Under the pieces are notes generated by a model, which was not told the origin of the DNA, searched no databases, and worked only from the letters and a program-made list of their open reading frames with translations. 64,000 bases of DNA from Manihot esculenta (Eukaryota; Streptophyta; Magnoliopsida; Malpighiales; Euphorbiaceae). The stretch covers positions 7,566,389 to 7,630,388 of the forward strand of contig NC_035174.2 in the NCBI RefSeq assembly GCF_001659605.2, written 5' to 3'. The position numbers and the translations under genes are program-made. The number at the start of each line of letters is the position of its first letter. Positions within the stretch are counted from its first letter, which is position 1. Of this stretch, positions 1 through 12,900 are shown piece after piece.

Positions 1-1537
1 AAGAAAGGGAATGAGATTGTTGCAATATACGTGAAGAACCCATTAGCTTCATTAACTGTCCTATACTCTCATGGCAACGCTGCTGATCTTGGTCAGATGT
101 ATCATATCTTCACTGAGCTTAGCCTGCACCTTAATGTTAATCTTATGGGGTCAGTTCCTTCATGTCTTACTGTTCATTAATGGAAAAAAAAAACAATCTT
201 GATTTGATTTTGTAAAGATCAATGCTGTATTTTTTTTACAGGTACGATTATTCTGGGTATGGACAGTCTTCTGGAAAGGTATATTCTGTTTGTTTTTCCC
301 TACTTGCATAGGACAAATCTATGATTATTCAAGCACACGGGCTAGGCCAGTATTATTACACGGTCAAAGGAGAGTGGGACTTAGTTTTGAATTCTTAAGA
401 TAAAATTTAGGCCTGTTGGTTAGTAATTTGATTTTTCCATGTTCCTCCGTTTTCGTGGCTCAAGCTTATTAACAACTTATCAGCAAAGTTTGAGCTTTCT
501 AGTTCATGATAGCATGTTTGTTGACTTATCTGCTATGTTAATACGTATTTTAGTCAGTGAATTGTATGGTAAATAGAAAGAGTGCTGATTCTGTGTGATG
601 CATTGATACCCAATTAGCCAAGTGAACAAGATACATACGCTGATATAGATGCTGCATATATGTGCCTGGAAGAGACTTATGGAGTGAAGGAGGAAGATGT
701 TATATTGTATGGTCAATCAGTAGGAAGTGGACCTACTCTTGAATTAGCAACTCGTTTGTCTCAATTAAGAGCTGTGATTCTTCACAGTCCTATCCTCTCA
801 GGCCTTCGTGTCATGTATCCTGTCAAGAAAACATTCTGGTTCGATATTTACAAGGTTTGTTGTCTGGATTGTCAATTTGAGAAGTTCATTTGTCTTCCAT
901 CAATTCATTGTTAACCTTTTCTTTTGTCGTTTCGTCACAGAATATTGATAAGATTCCGCTAGTGAATTGTCCAGTTCTGGTAATTCATGTGAGTGAAAAT
1001 TGCCATTTTCATTTTCTTCTTCTCTGCACTTGGTTTGGTATGTGAATGTAATTGCTCTGCTGGTGAGTGCAGGGAACAGAAGATGAAGTTGTGGATTTTT
1101 CCCATGGTAAGCAGCTATGGGAGCTTTGCAAAGAGAAGTATGAGCCCTTGTGGCTTAAAGGAGGAAGCCACTGCAACTTGGAACTCTACCCAGAGTACTT
1201 AAGGCATCTCAGGAAGTTCATATCTGCCATTGAAAAGATGCCTCCCCATCTCAGGAATGGACCTGGACAAAGCACAGATCAGCCTGATCAGCCTTCGAAC
1301 ACTGCAGATTCCAATAAGGAAACATCAAGGCCAAGCACAGATCAGAGAGATAAGGCCAGGGCTAGTACTGGGCAGAGAGAAAAATCCAGGCTAAGCACAG
1401 ACAGCAGAGATAAAGGAAGAGCAAGCACTGAAAGAAGAGAGAAGTCAAGAAAGAGCATAGATCGCTCAGCTAAAGCAAGAAACAGCACTGATCAGCCAGA
1501 AAAAGCAAGAAACAGCTTCGATCGGTCTGTGTTTTAA
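1..1537 (+). CDS. ABHD17-like alpha/beta hydrolase, 5' end outside the window
   Basis: Serine hydrolase of the ABHD17 type; animal members are protein depalmitoylases acting at membranes, the plant role is less clear. Exons read as 1-149, 242-278, 618-854, 941-988 and 1073-1537, all with GT-AG borders and continuous phase, giving 311 residues of the C-terminal part. The oxyanion-side HGNAAD motif is in the first exon, the nucleophile elbow GQSVGS in the third, the acid region EDEVVD and the catalytic-His motif GGSHCN in the last. After the hydrolase fold the protein continues as a basic, Ser/Thr-rich tail of about seven 10-residue repeats. The N-terminus, where palmitoylated cysteines are expected in this family, lies outside the window. 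Family assignment is firm; the exact paralogue is not known. Confidence 0.88.
1324..1534 (+). repeat. In-frame 30-bp tandem repeat coding the hydrolase tail
   Basis: About seven degenerate 30-bp units encode decapeptides of the form [27 protein letters not shown] and STERREKSR, ending at the stop codon. Period and frame are kept throughout, so this is a coding minisatellite. It produces a basic, probably disordered and phosphorylatable tail. Confidence 0.8.
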
Positions 1538-2619
1538 TTAATTTCCCATTTTGTTGGTTTTCTATCAGTCATTTGAACATAATGCGCTGATTTGTTGGCA
1601 TTAACTGACTTGTTATGACAGGTTGGGAGACATGGTTAGATCTGTGGGATTGTGCAATGTTGATTGCTTGAAGCCGACAGCTTCTGAGGCCTGAAATAGA
1701 AAAGTTAGTGCTTGAAAGTGAGATGTAAAATCCTGTTTAGATTCTCTGTTTGGTTTATTGGTTGGGATCTTGTGGAAATGCTGCTCTTTTTCTATTAGTT
1801 TGTAATACACTCACAAGCAAATAAGTTAACTAGCTAGTTTTTTTTTTTTTTTTTTAAATATTTTTTGTGTATCCCTCAAAATACTTATTTGCCAGTTGAC
1901 CATAAGTCTTTTGTTCTTGTGTCTCAATTGTCCTGGTTCTATTACTTGATCTTCTAGCAGAATGCTTGTATCTCTGCCACGCAGTGGAGCCATGGAGTTG
2001 GCTAATATAATCTAAACTCTTTTTTATTTTCACCAAAATATACAATCTAGACGTTTTTTTGCTCAGATTGCTTTAGCAGATAACATTGCCTAGAAAATTC
2101 ATTTATGCTTTACTAGAAACATAAGTTTTTTTTTTTTGGGTAAGATGAAATGTAACTTTTTTTTCAAAAATAATATTTCATTAAAAGGAGAGGTGGAGTA
2201 GAAGATCTAAGCCTATGATAAATATTTCAAAAAGGTTTATTAAAGTCCAAGAAAAAACATAAACAACAAAGAGGAGCTTTTTGAGGAGGCGACATTGAAC
2301 TCTTTGGCAACTCATTGCGTCTTTCATAACGCTAGAATTGGGGAGCCGTAAAGATCGTTTTTTTTTTTAATTTAGTAAAATGGAAAATGGAAGAGGATAC
2401 CGTTGATGCTGATATGGCGGAATCTAGGCCTTATAATTCTAAACAAAAATGTGAAAAACCAATTCCTTACTCATCATCTTTCTAGAAGCCTCTTCTCTTC
2501 TCCTTAAACCCCTAGAGGTTTTTAGTTTTCTTCGCACACTGCATATTGCTTGATTGCTAGCCCAAGGTATCTCTCGCATCAACTCACTGCAACTACCCCT
2601 CTTATCTATCTAGGGCTCA
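1538..2619. other. Intergenic: hydrolase 3' UTR and HSP90 upstream region
   Basis: The first ~300 bases are probably the 3' UTR of the hydrolase. From about 2150 to 2360 there is a less AT-rich patch that resembles an inserted fragment, but I could not assign it to a family. The last ~170 bases, pyrimidine-rich and containing AAACCCCTAGAGG, are probably the HSP90 promoter and leader. No coding sequence is supported here. Confidence 0.6.
2480..2492 (+). promoter_or_regulatory. Candidate heat shock element upstream of HSP90.5
   Basis: TTCTAGAAGCCTC reads as TTC-nn-GAA-nn-CTC, two perfect HSF half-sites followed by one with a mismatch, about 130 bp before the start codon. Position and gene type fit, but such short sites also occur by chance. 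Confidence 0.4.
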
Positions 2620-5600
2620 ATGGTTCCAGTTCTAAGCAGAAGCTTAGCTGCCGCTGCTTTGGTCTCTCTTCCCACGTCCACTCCCTTTTCACGTAAACAC
2701 CTTAACAACAAGTCCTTTTCTCTTATAAGTACCTTTTTGCCACAAAGTAACGGCCTCAAAAAGGGGTTTTCTTGCACTGGCCTAAATTGGAAACTTGAGA
2801 AACGAAATAATCGAATTGCTGTCCGGTGCGATGCGGCCGTCGCAGAGAAAGAGGCCGCCGATACTTCTGGCGAGAAATTCGAGTATCAAGCTGAGGTGGG
2901 TCTTTTTCCCTTTTTCAAAATAAATAATATCTGGATGACTTTTGTATATAACTTGATCGTCAGTTCGGTTTTCATTTATTGCGAGTAAAAGATGGAGGCT
3001 AAACCTTTTTATGCTATGTTCTACTGGGAGTCAAATCTATTTTCCAAGCACAGCTGATTGAGAAGGTTAATCTTTTCAGGTTAGTCGCCTGTTGGATTTG
3101 ATAGTTCACAGTCTATACAGCCACAAGGAAGTATTCCTTAGAGAGCTTGTGAGGTGAGCATCTTCTCTGATTGCCACAAGCTTGAAGTATAGTATTGAAT
3201 GTTATAGTTGCTAGCTTCTTATTCTAAGAGTTGTTAGATTAAATTATTGTTTGTCAACATTAAACTTTTACATAAAAACTCATGAAACAAATGACCTGTT
3301 GGAAAGATTATTATGTATTATTTCCTTTGTCTCTTGAATTTCCTCAATTTGCAAGTGTGCATGCCAGCAAATGGTAGTCTCGTTTCTGAATCTGTTGGTT
3401 GATCTTGTTTCCCCCCTGCTCCAGCAATGCAAGTGATGCTCTAGATAAATTGAGATTCTTAAGTGTGACTGAGCCATCTTTGCTTGGAGATGCTGGTGAC
3501 TTGGAGATTCGTATAAAATCTGATCCAGACAATGGGACCATCACCATAACGTATATCACCATTTCCTTTTTAATCATTTTGGCTTCAAAGAAAAAAAAAA
3601 GTTGGCAAGTTGATTGCAGTATTCTTCTTTATTCTTCTTAACTTGCAGAGACACAGGCATTGGAATGACAAAAGAAGAGCTCATTGACTGTCTTGGAACT
3701 ATTGCTCAGAGTGGTACTTCGAAATTCCTTCAGGTTCTGAAGGTGTGTCTCTTTGTCCTCAAGACATAGACAATGAATTCCAGCACTTAGCAATTCTTTG
3801 AATCTGTACATATAATTAATTTCTCCCTTATCACTTACAGGAAAATAAAGATCTTGGGGCAGACAATGGTTTGATTGGTCAATTTGGAGTTGGTTTCTAT
3901 TCAGCTTTTCTTGTGGCAGAGAAGGTGCAATATGAGTGTGCAATTTATTGATATGCTGCAATGTGTTGCTCATGTTTGAACTTTTTGGTTCAGAAAATGG
4001 ATAGTTTTTCATTTTAGTGTGCTGAAGAAGGCTGTTCATGTATATTGTCTGCAATCAGGTTGTTGTGTCTACAAAGAGCCCAAGGTCAGATAAGCAATAT
4101 GTCTGGGAAGCAGTAGCTGACAGTAGCTCTTATGTGATTAAGGAAGAAAGTGATCCTGAGAAGCTTCTGCGCCGGGGAACACAAATAACACTTTATTTAA
4201 GGGTACAGAATTTCTTTTGGATGTTATGCATAAATTTAAATGTAAAAAAATATGTTCAGCATACATTTAGAAGGAAGTGATTTTGTTATTCACATATAGA
4301 CAACAACAATGGTTGCTCTTCTTCTTGTAATCCCCTTGTTTTTTCTTCGGTTTTATATTTTGCTTTATCCATCTTTCCCATTATTGTGAACAAGCTCATT
4401 ATTGTAATTTTTTTTTTGAGTCTAATCTAACATGGATCTATTGTAGGAGGATGATACATATGAATTCTCAGATCCAGCCAGAATTCAGGGTTTGGTGAAG
4501 AACTACTCACAATTTGTTTCTTTCCCCATCTATACATGGCAAGAAAAATCAAGGACTGTTGAGGTGAGAACATTGACATTAAAAGTCATCCGTTTCTACC
4601 TTCAAAGGTTATTGGAGGGATTGGTTAACACATATGATAGATGGTATCTTTGACTTGAATCTGCATTATGTTCTGAGTGTTCTTTTAAAGAAAAGAAAGG
4701 GGGGGGGGAGGATATTACTCCTAGGGTGTATTATTTTAATCGACTTCTTCTCTTAGGGTGATTATTTTAGTTGACTTCTTTGCCTCTTGCTAAATCAAAA
4801 TTTTGGCAGGTGGAAGAGGAGGAAGAACCAAAAGAAGGAGAAGAAGCAAAACCAGAGGTAAATTAGCAAAGCAGTTCTGAGTTTGCTTATGGCTAACCAT
4901 TCTGGCTGTCTGTAAGTCAGTTTATGTACCTGTTGCCAGGATGAGAAGAAGAAGACTAAGAAAACTAAAACTGAAAAGTATTGGGATTGGGAGTTGGCTA
5001 ACGAAACAAAGCCAATATGGGTGAGTACATGCACTGACAATTTATTTTGCCAAATTGTAGTTATGCATGTGTTTCTGTGTGCACATGAGAAGAGAGAGAA
5101 AACTGGTGGACAATTATATGCCTTTTTATTGCTTTCGTATTTAATAAATGGGTGCTTTGCATATGGTTTCATTGACCATCATAATTTTATCTATTTTTGT
5201 TTGGTATCTTGCAGATGCGGAGTCCAAAGGAAGTTGAAAAGGATGAGTACCATGAGTTTTACAAGAAAACATTTAATGAATTTTTGGACCCAATTGCATA
5301 TACACATTTTACTACTGAGGTACTGAAATGTTTTTGGTCGTCTTTGTTGACTTGACTGCATATTGGGTTAGTTATGAACCATACTTCGAAAAATCTGCAG
5401 GGAGAGGTGGAGTTTAGGAGTGTTCTATACATACCTGGAATGGGACCTCTTAACAATGAGGAGGTTGTGAATCCAAAAACTAAGAATATACGCTTATATG
5501 TGAAGCGGGTGTTTATCTCTGATGATTTTGATGGAGAGCTGGTATGTGTTGCTATGACTTAATGTTGGTATGTGTTCATGACTAAAATGTAAAAGAAAAG

Positions 5601-8195
5601 TTTAATTGGGGAAAGATCTGTCTATATGCTCTTATGTGTGGGGTGGACGTTTGGCACTAATGAAGAATACTATTTTGCTATAAATGCATTATGGAGATTT
5701 AAATGAACAGGATGTTGTTATAAAGCAAATCACATTGGATGTTTTAGTTTGTTTGCTAGTATGCAATAATTATTTTTGTATATACAGCAGCATAAGGTTG
5801 TAATTTCCTCAAAGGAATAGACTGAATGTGATCTTCTGGCAGTTTCCACGATATCTAAGCTTTGTGAAGGGTGTGGTTGACTCTGATGATCTTCCGCTTA
5901 ATGTCTCTCGAGAAATTCTTCAAGAGAGTCGAATTGTAAGAATTATGAGAAAGAGACTCGTTAGGAAAACATTTGACATGATTCAAGAGCTCTCTGAAAG
6001 TGAAAATAAGGAGGTTGGTAGCAATTAATCCATGTTTGCTTTACTATCTTGTTTGATCCAAGTTAAGCTAAGAATCTCAGGATAATTTTAACTTTATTTC
6101 AGGATTATAAGAAATTCTGGGAGAATTTTGGTAGGTTTCTCAAATTAGGATGTATTGAAGACACTGGTAATCACAAGCGCATAACTCCTTTGCTGCGGTT
6201 TTACACCTCCAAAAGTGAGGATGAACTCATAACCTTAGATGAGTATGTTGAGAACATGGGGGAGAAGCAGAAGGCTATCTATTACTTGGCAACAGACAGC
6301 TTGAAAAGTGCCAAGAGTGCTCCATTCTTGGAGAAATTGGTTCAGAAAGGCATCGAGGTATGTGCATTTTCTTGATGTTGGCAATACTTACACTTGAATA
6401 GTTTTCAATAGAGTGTATACATGTTCATCTGCAAGGCAGTAGCGTCAAATGTTCTCTTATTTGAGCTGAAGAAGGTAAAGGAGTTTAAATGTGATACAAC
6501 TACTCATGCTTGTGTACAGGGGATAAATATATAGAAGCAGTGAGGAAATAGATTTCTGTTGAAGTAGTTTGAACATCTTCGTAACTTTTCTCTGACAAAT
6601 CTCCATGGACTAGTTGATGAAACTAATATTCATGTATCTTAGTGAAACTGATTTCTGTTTTCCATTTTCCTTTACCTTTTGCCTGTTGCTGCTTGGGGAT
6701 GGTTTGTAATTGATGTTTGTTTTGGAATACCTTCCCATTATAAACTTGCATGTCTAAGGCTACCTGTATGGCAGAGATAAGTGCACTTTTTCTCTTCTCC
6801 TTTCCTGGATCCTGATGTGGTTTGATAACTTTAATTGTTTTTAGGTTCTTTATTTAATTGAGCCCATTGATGAAGTTGCCATCCAGAACCTGCAGACCTA
6901 CAAAGAAAAGAAATTTGTTGATATCAGCAAGGAAGATCTAGAACTTGGTTAGAATTTACAACTGCTTCTGCATTTTTGATAGCACAAGTTCATTTTCCCC
7001 CTCTTCTAGTTGATCTTATCTTCCTCGAGCTCTGAGCTGCATCTTTGCTAATGATTTGGGGTTTATATCAGGTGACGAGGATGAGGTCAAAGAAAGAGAA
7101 ACTAAACAGGAATTCAATCTCCTCTGTGATTGGATAAAGCAGCAGCTTGGTGACAAGGTTGCAAAAGTCCAAGTTTCAAAGCGTCTAAGCTCATCACCTT
7201 GTGTGCTTGTCTCTGGGAAGTTTGGTTGGTCAGCCAATATGGAAAGGTGGGATGGTCCCCAGCCCTTCTCTGTAAATGTTGCTCAGGGTAAAAACTAAAA
7301 ACCCATCTCAAGCACATGTTTGTTGACGATATTTTTGTGTTTTCCCTTTTGGTAGGTTGATGAAAGCACAAGCTCTTGGGGACACTTCCAGCTTGGAGTT
7401 CATGAGAGGAAGGAGAATACTGGAGATTAACCCAGATCATCCCATTATTAAAGACTTGAATGTAAGCCATTCTACTCATGATAGTTGATATAACTGAAGC
7501 CATTCTATTTTGCATTATTTCTTTATGTCTGAGTTGTATCCCTTGTAAATAATTAATGAATGGAGAGCATGATGTGGGAGAGCCCTAAAAAGTAGTGAGG
7601 TTGAATTGTAACTAAAAATGACTTAGTAGTAAACAATAGAATGCTGTGATAATGGTATATTTTGTGAATACAGAGGCTAAAATTTATACTGGATTAAAGA
7701 TTCAAAGGACTGTTCTTTGTCACTCAAAGAGTTAAAATGGAAGTTTAAATCTAGATGGGCTTTTCTATTTTATTTATTTATAATGAGGTTGCTACTTAAC
7801 AGGCTGCGTGCAAAAATTCACCTGATAGCAGTGATGCCAAGAGAGCTGTTGATCTCCTATTCGACACAGCATTGATCTCTAGTGGATTTTCGGTGAGGAT
7901 GAATGAGGATTCCTTTTATCTTCCAGTTTACATGATTCTGCATAGTTTCCACTCTGCTCATATTATTCCTGTGGTATTGCAGCCTGACAGCCCAGCCGAG
8001 TTGGGTAATAAGATATACGAGATGATGGCTATAGCACTTGGCGGGAGATGGGGCAGATCTGAAGATGATGAGGCAGAGGCAGTTGACAATAATGCTGCAG
8101 AAGCAGAATCCACGGCCAATGCTGATGAAGCTACAGATCCAGAAGTAGTTGAACCATCAGAAGTGAGGGCAGAGAATGATCCCTGGAACAATTAA
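2620..8195 (+). CDS. HSP90-5: Chloroplast heat shock protein 90 (HSP90.5/HSP90C)
   Basis: ATP-driven chaperone of the plastid stroma, involved in thylakoid biogenesis and protein import. Eighteen exons: 2620-2895, 3080-3153, 3425-3550, 3649-3742, 3841-3924, 4059-4202, 4447-4563, 4810-4857, 4940-5020, 5215-5319, 5401-5541, 5843-6013, 6103-6357, 6845-6947, 7072-7246, 7356-7461, 7803-7892, 7983-8195; total 800 aa. The first ~70 residues are Ser/Thr/basic-rich, a transit peptide, followed by the conserved start of the mature protein. GHKL ATPase motifs are visible: [21 protein letters not shown] and [11 protein letters not shown]. An acidic/Lys linker ([11 protein letters not shown]...[11 protein letters not shown]) precedes the middle domain ([18 protein letters not shown]). 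The C-terminus ends in DPWNN, the plastid-type ending rather than MEEVD (cytosol) or KDEL (ER). No break or missing residue seen. Confidence 0.96.
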
Positions 8196-8300
8196 ATGTT
8201 TGCATATTAGAAATTTTTGCATTGAAGAGCGAAGATCTCTGTGGATAGAATAAGTTATTTACGGTTTTTGGCAGTATAAATAGTAACAGATTAATGGTGT

Positions 8301-8420
8301 ACTCTCTCTTGTCTCTCCTTCCCCCCTCCCGGCTTTCTCTCCGTTTCTATTTTCTATATCTCTATCCCCCCTCTCCTCATTTGTGTCTCATTTGAATCTC
8401 TCTATCTCTCTCTTTCACAT
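8301..8420. repeat. CT-rich low-complexity tract
   Basis: Dense runs of CTCTC, TCTCC and CCCCC on the plus strand just downstream of the HSP90 stop, with an imperfect (CT)n microsatellite around 8395-8415. Confidence 0.75.
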
Positions 8421-9675
8421 CTCATATTGACAAGTTCATCAGTTCATTTAGATCATAACGTTTCAATATGACATTGAGCTTTTCCTATTCCTTCGTCTGC
8501 ATGATTCAATTAAAAAAAAAAAAATAAATTTTTACAAAAATTACATAAGATTTTATTTTTTTTTTAAATTAAAAAAATTGAACTCTTTAATTTCAAACAA
8601 TAAAAAACAAGATTAATTGAATTGAATTTTAAAAAATTATTCATTTATAACGGAGAATAAATATAATCATAGATCTCTTAAGTATGATTCAATTAACCAT
8701 ACAGAATTTTCCTTTTATTTTTTTTTTTATAAAATTGTATAGAACACCTTCGACTATATAAACTGTTTATCACATAATAAAAGAAAATATATTGTTTTGT
8801 GTATATATGTAAAATAAATTATAAAAATGTAATTAAGTTGTAATTTTAAAAAATAAATAGTATAATTTAATGTCTTCATGAAATAATTATTTTAGTCAAT
8901 TTTTAAAATAAAATAATTTTTCTTTATTTTCAATAAAATCAATGTAAAATTTGTGGATAATAAAATCAGAGTTTGATTGCTGTACGGTCTAATGAAACTT
9001 CATGTTAATTAGAAAACAAACTAATTTCGCTGGTCATTTCCTTATTACTGTGGTTCTTTTACACACTAATTTTAGTATTTAGATAGAACATTCAATTTTT
9101 TTTATATTTTGTTTTAGAGTTTAATATTTTTTAATTTTTTTTATTAATCACAGCTTACCGGAGTTGATTACAGGTCTCCTAGATGTGTTGTATGGAGTAA
9201 TAAAAATAAAATTAATTGAAATGAGACTGTCCACTTAAAGGGTGAAAAGGGAAGAGTAAGCATGTCCACTGTTGCGCATTTTGCTAGTGCTCTTCATTGT
9301 GTTGACTTGTTTATACTTTATTAATAAGTGTTTCTAAATATGATAATTGTTTGAATTTGCACTGTATTAATGGTAGTGGTGGATTATATGGTGTTTGAGA
9401 TTTATATGCATAGTTGAATTTCGAGTTCATAATAATTTTTAGATTGGTTCAATTGTGAATTTGGTTTGAAATAATTGATTTCTTAGGTTGCACATTTTTT
9501 TCAAGCCCTTTAGTATTTTCTGTTATAGTCCTTTATAAATGCAATAAATTTACATGGTTAAAATAAAAAATAAAATTTTGAGATTGAAAATAAAAAAAAT
9601 AAAAAAATAACAGTGATTGGATATCCGAAGCCAGAGACCCGCCCGATAGTTTTATTAATAGCGGTCAACACTGGG

Positions 9676-9684
9676 TATAAAAAA
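9676..9684 (+). promoter_or_regulatory. Candidate TATA box of the RNA polymerase gene
   Basis: TATAAAAAA follows GTCAACACTGGG, 279 bp before the chosen ATG, and is preceded by AT-rich and followed by normal-composition DNA. Spacing allows a leader of roughly 240 nt. Confidence 0.4.
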
Positions 9685-9954
9685 CGGATCGGTTCGGAAA
9701 CACATGGATGATGGATCAACCAAGACATATAAGCTTGTAGGTTTTGAAGAGGGTTTAAGGCGGCTCCTTTCGCCATTGGCATCCTCTTTCCTCTGTTTCC
9801 AAGATTTCTCATTTTTACACTGAATCTCCCCCATTTATCAGTGTCTTTGTATTCTCTCTAGCTCCATCTCATAGCATCTCTCTTGAAATTTAGTTTCCTA
9901 CTAACACTTGTTGCTGCTTCTCTTTTCTGTTCAATTTATAGTCCAATTGAGAAC

Positions 9955-12900
9955 ATGTGGAGAAGCTTTGCCAAACGAGCTTCTTCCTCAAAAAAGCTCA
10001 AGTTTTCTTCAAATGATACAGAATTATATCAAGGTTCATGTTTAATCGAAAACATCAGGTGTCCAGAGGCCCAACCTTGCCTAATAAGCTCAAGTTCTTC
10101 TTACTCTTTTCTGGGTTTTCGCAGAATCGGTATATTATCATCTCAGAATGATGGATTGAGAAAACTCAGTTTCACTATTTTAACAAACTCTTTTAGTGTT
10201 TCTGCTATCTCCAAAAGGTATGGAACTGCAGCTGCACAGGCGGTTGTTTCGACAGATGAATCAGACTTCTCTGGTTCCGATGAACTCCCAGATCATATAG
10301 AGGAGATCAACAATCACCACCAGAAAATGGAGGCACAATTTAGGCCCCAGCAAAAGAAAACAATAGCAGGTATGGGTATAGGAAAGTATAATATACTTAA
10401 AAGGAGGCAAATAAAGATGGAGACAGAGGCCTGGGAGGAGGCAGCTAAAGAGTATCAGGAATTGTTAGTGGACATGTGTGAGCAGAAGCTGGCACCCAAT
10501 TTGCCATATGTAAAATCTTTGTTTCTCGGTTGGTTTGAGCCTTTGAGGGATGCAATTGCCGCAGAGCAGGAATTGTGTAAGCAGAAGAGCGGTAAGTTTT
10601 CTCATGGGCCGTATTTTGAAGCATTGCCAGCGGATATGATGGCGGTTATTACTATGCATAAGATGATGGGATTGTTATTGACTAGTAATGGAGGGAATGG
10701 TAGCGTTAGGGTGGTTCAAGCTGCCTGTGCAGTAGGTGAAGCAATTGAGCATGAGGTGAGTAAACTTAGCATTTTAGTTCTATCATTCATCATTTCATTT
10801 TCCTCATTTTAAATTCTTTTCACAAAGTTCAATCTTTGTGATGCAATTGTTATTGCGGTACGGTTCCGTCTTTTTGGTGTATAAGATTTTTCTTTTTTCT
10901 ATTTTCCATTAATTAGAGTGCATAAAAAAATTGGTCAACGAAAAAAGAATGTTTTCACAAATCTTGATCAATGGGAAGGAAAACGAATTTCTGTTTTCAA
11001 AGTAGAAATTCATTGTTGTGGATTTCTATGAAGTGGGAACTTATAGAAGGGGAAACAATTCTTAGGATAGCACATTGTTATAGTCTAGTGAGTAGCTGTT
11101 GTGAGTAGTGTCCCATGCATATTTTTGCCACTAACGCCAGTAGTGAGTAGTGACACTACGCTACTTTGCCACTAACGCCAGTAACCAGTATTTTTGATAT
11201 GGGACAAGGTCATCCCCCCATGCATATCCAGCCAAATAAGCAAACTTAGTCACAAAGGAGTATTTAACTATTTATTGAATTACTTAGCAGTAATTAGTTT
11301 TGCAAGGATTATTTTCTAAACCCTACTTGTTAGGTAAGTAGACTCTTCAAGTTCTAGTAATTAATGTAAGAGAATCCATAAATATGTAGCCTTGGAGGCA
11401 TCATGGAATTGTTCATCGATATAATTTCAAAGGTTTTCTTTCTATGTTTTGATGTGCCAAACTTGTCGGTTATGCATTCTAAGTATTCCCAATTCTTTGC
11501 TACCTGCAGTGGTTTTTCTCCCCTCATATGTGATTTTAAGCAAACAAAAAAATATGAAGTTCAATGTACTCCATACATCAAAAATTAATTTATTTATGAT
11601 TTTCATTATGACAAATATAAGCAATACAAATGCAATGCTCATTACAAAATGATGTATTGATAAAATAAATGAGGTTTGAATAATAACATTGCAGAATCAA
11701 TAATTTTATTTTATTTTATTTAGTCATTTAGCTTAAATAATGATACCTTATGGCAATTTCTTAAGCCTGTGCTTCATCTTTTGTTTTTCATAGCAATGCA
11801 AATGGCTGCTTGTTTAAGTAGAAATAGAATGTACTCTTATGAATTACTACAGTACTAAGAAGAACAATTGTGGGATGTGTCCCTGTTTATTTTTATATTG
11901 AGAGCTTAACTAACCATCCCTTTTGTGGATCAGGCTAGGATACACAGATTCTTGGATAAAACAAAGAAAAAGAAGAATACCACCAAAGATAAGGTACCTG
12001 ATGGTGAATCAGATCCTGTGATCACTGAAGAGGAGAAACAGGCTAAAAAACAGGAGCAACTGAGGAAAAAAGTCACTAAACTGATGAAAAAGCAAAAGGC
12101 TCAGCAAGTAAGGGGATTAGTGAAGCACCACGATGATTCAATGCCCTGGGGTCAAGAAGCACATGTTAAGGTTTGTGATATCGGTAGTTGTATGTGTGTT
12201 GCACTTCTGTTTTACATTTTTTTTTCTGATTCTTATACATCCCAGGTTGGCTGCCGCTTGATTCAATTGTTAATTGAAACAGCCTACATACAACCTCCAA
12301 TGGATCAATTGGGAGATGGTCTACCTGATATTCGCCCTGCATTTATGCATACACTTAAAACTGTCATGAAAGATTCACAGTGAGAAGATTCATTGTCTTT
12401 TTAATTTTATGACTCTCTCCCATGTATGCTATTATGTCTAAATTTTTGTAAGTTCGATAGGAAAACTAGCAGGAGATACGGTGTAATTGAGTGTGATCCG
12501 CTTGTTCGTAGAGGGCTTGAGAAATCTGTAAGTAGAAAATATTGCCATTCATATAGATAAATTATTGCAGGCTTGGTATCTGTATCTTTTTGCACATTAT
12601 CTAGCCATCTGCCCTGTGGTATAAAGATGACAATGCTTGTGGTTTGTTCATGTAGGCTAGGCACATGGTCATTCCTTACATGCCAATGTTGGTGCCTCCT
12701 TTAAACTGGACAGGGTAAGTTGACAACTTGGTTCCTAGTAGTAATATATTGGTTTATTTCCATTCAGTTGTTCTTGGCACCAAGTTTATGCTGTAGTTAG
12801 TGCTATTTTCCAGTAGTCACGTTGCTCAAATCTTTTGAGACAGCTACATAATATAAATCTCCATAGTAGATCTGTAAATTTTTTGTCAATTTTTCAGGTA

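Larger units (their letters stand above)
8196..9954. other. Intergenic between HSP90.5 and the RNA polymerase gene
   Basis: HSP90 3' UTR, then a CT-rich stretch (about 8301-8420), then more than 1 kb of very AT-rich DNA without coding potential. From about 9600 the composition becomes normal and contains the polymerase promoter and leader. Nothing else recognised. Confidence 0.6.

Noticed and set aside
9883..9954. In-frame upstream extension of RPOT1 with a signal-peptide-like sequence
   Set aside because: The frame begins with TTG, not ATG, and the family starts at the MWR methionine (9955); this is leader sequence.
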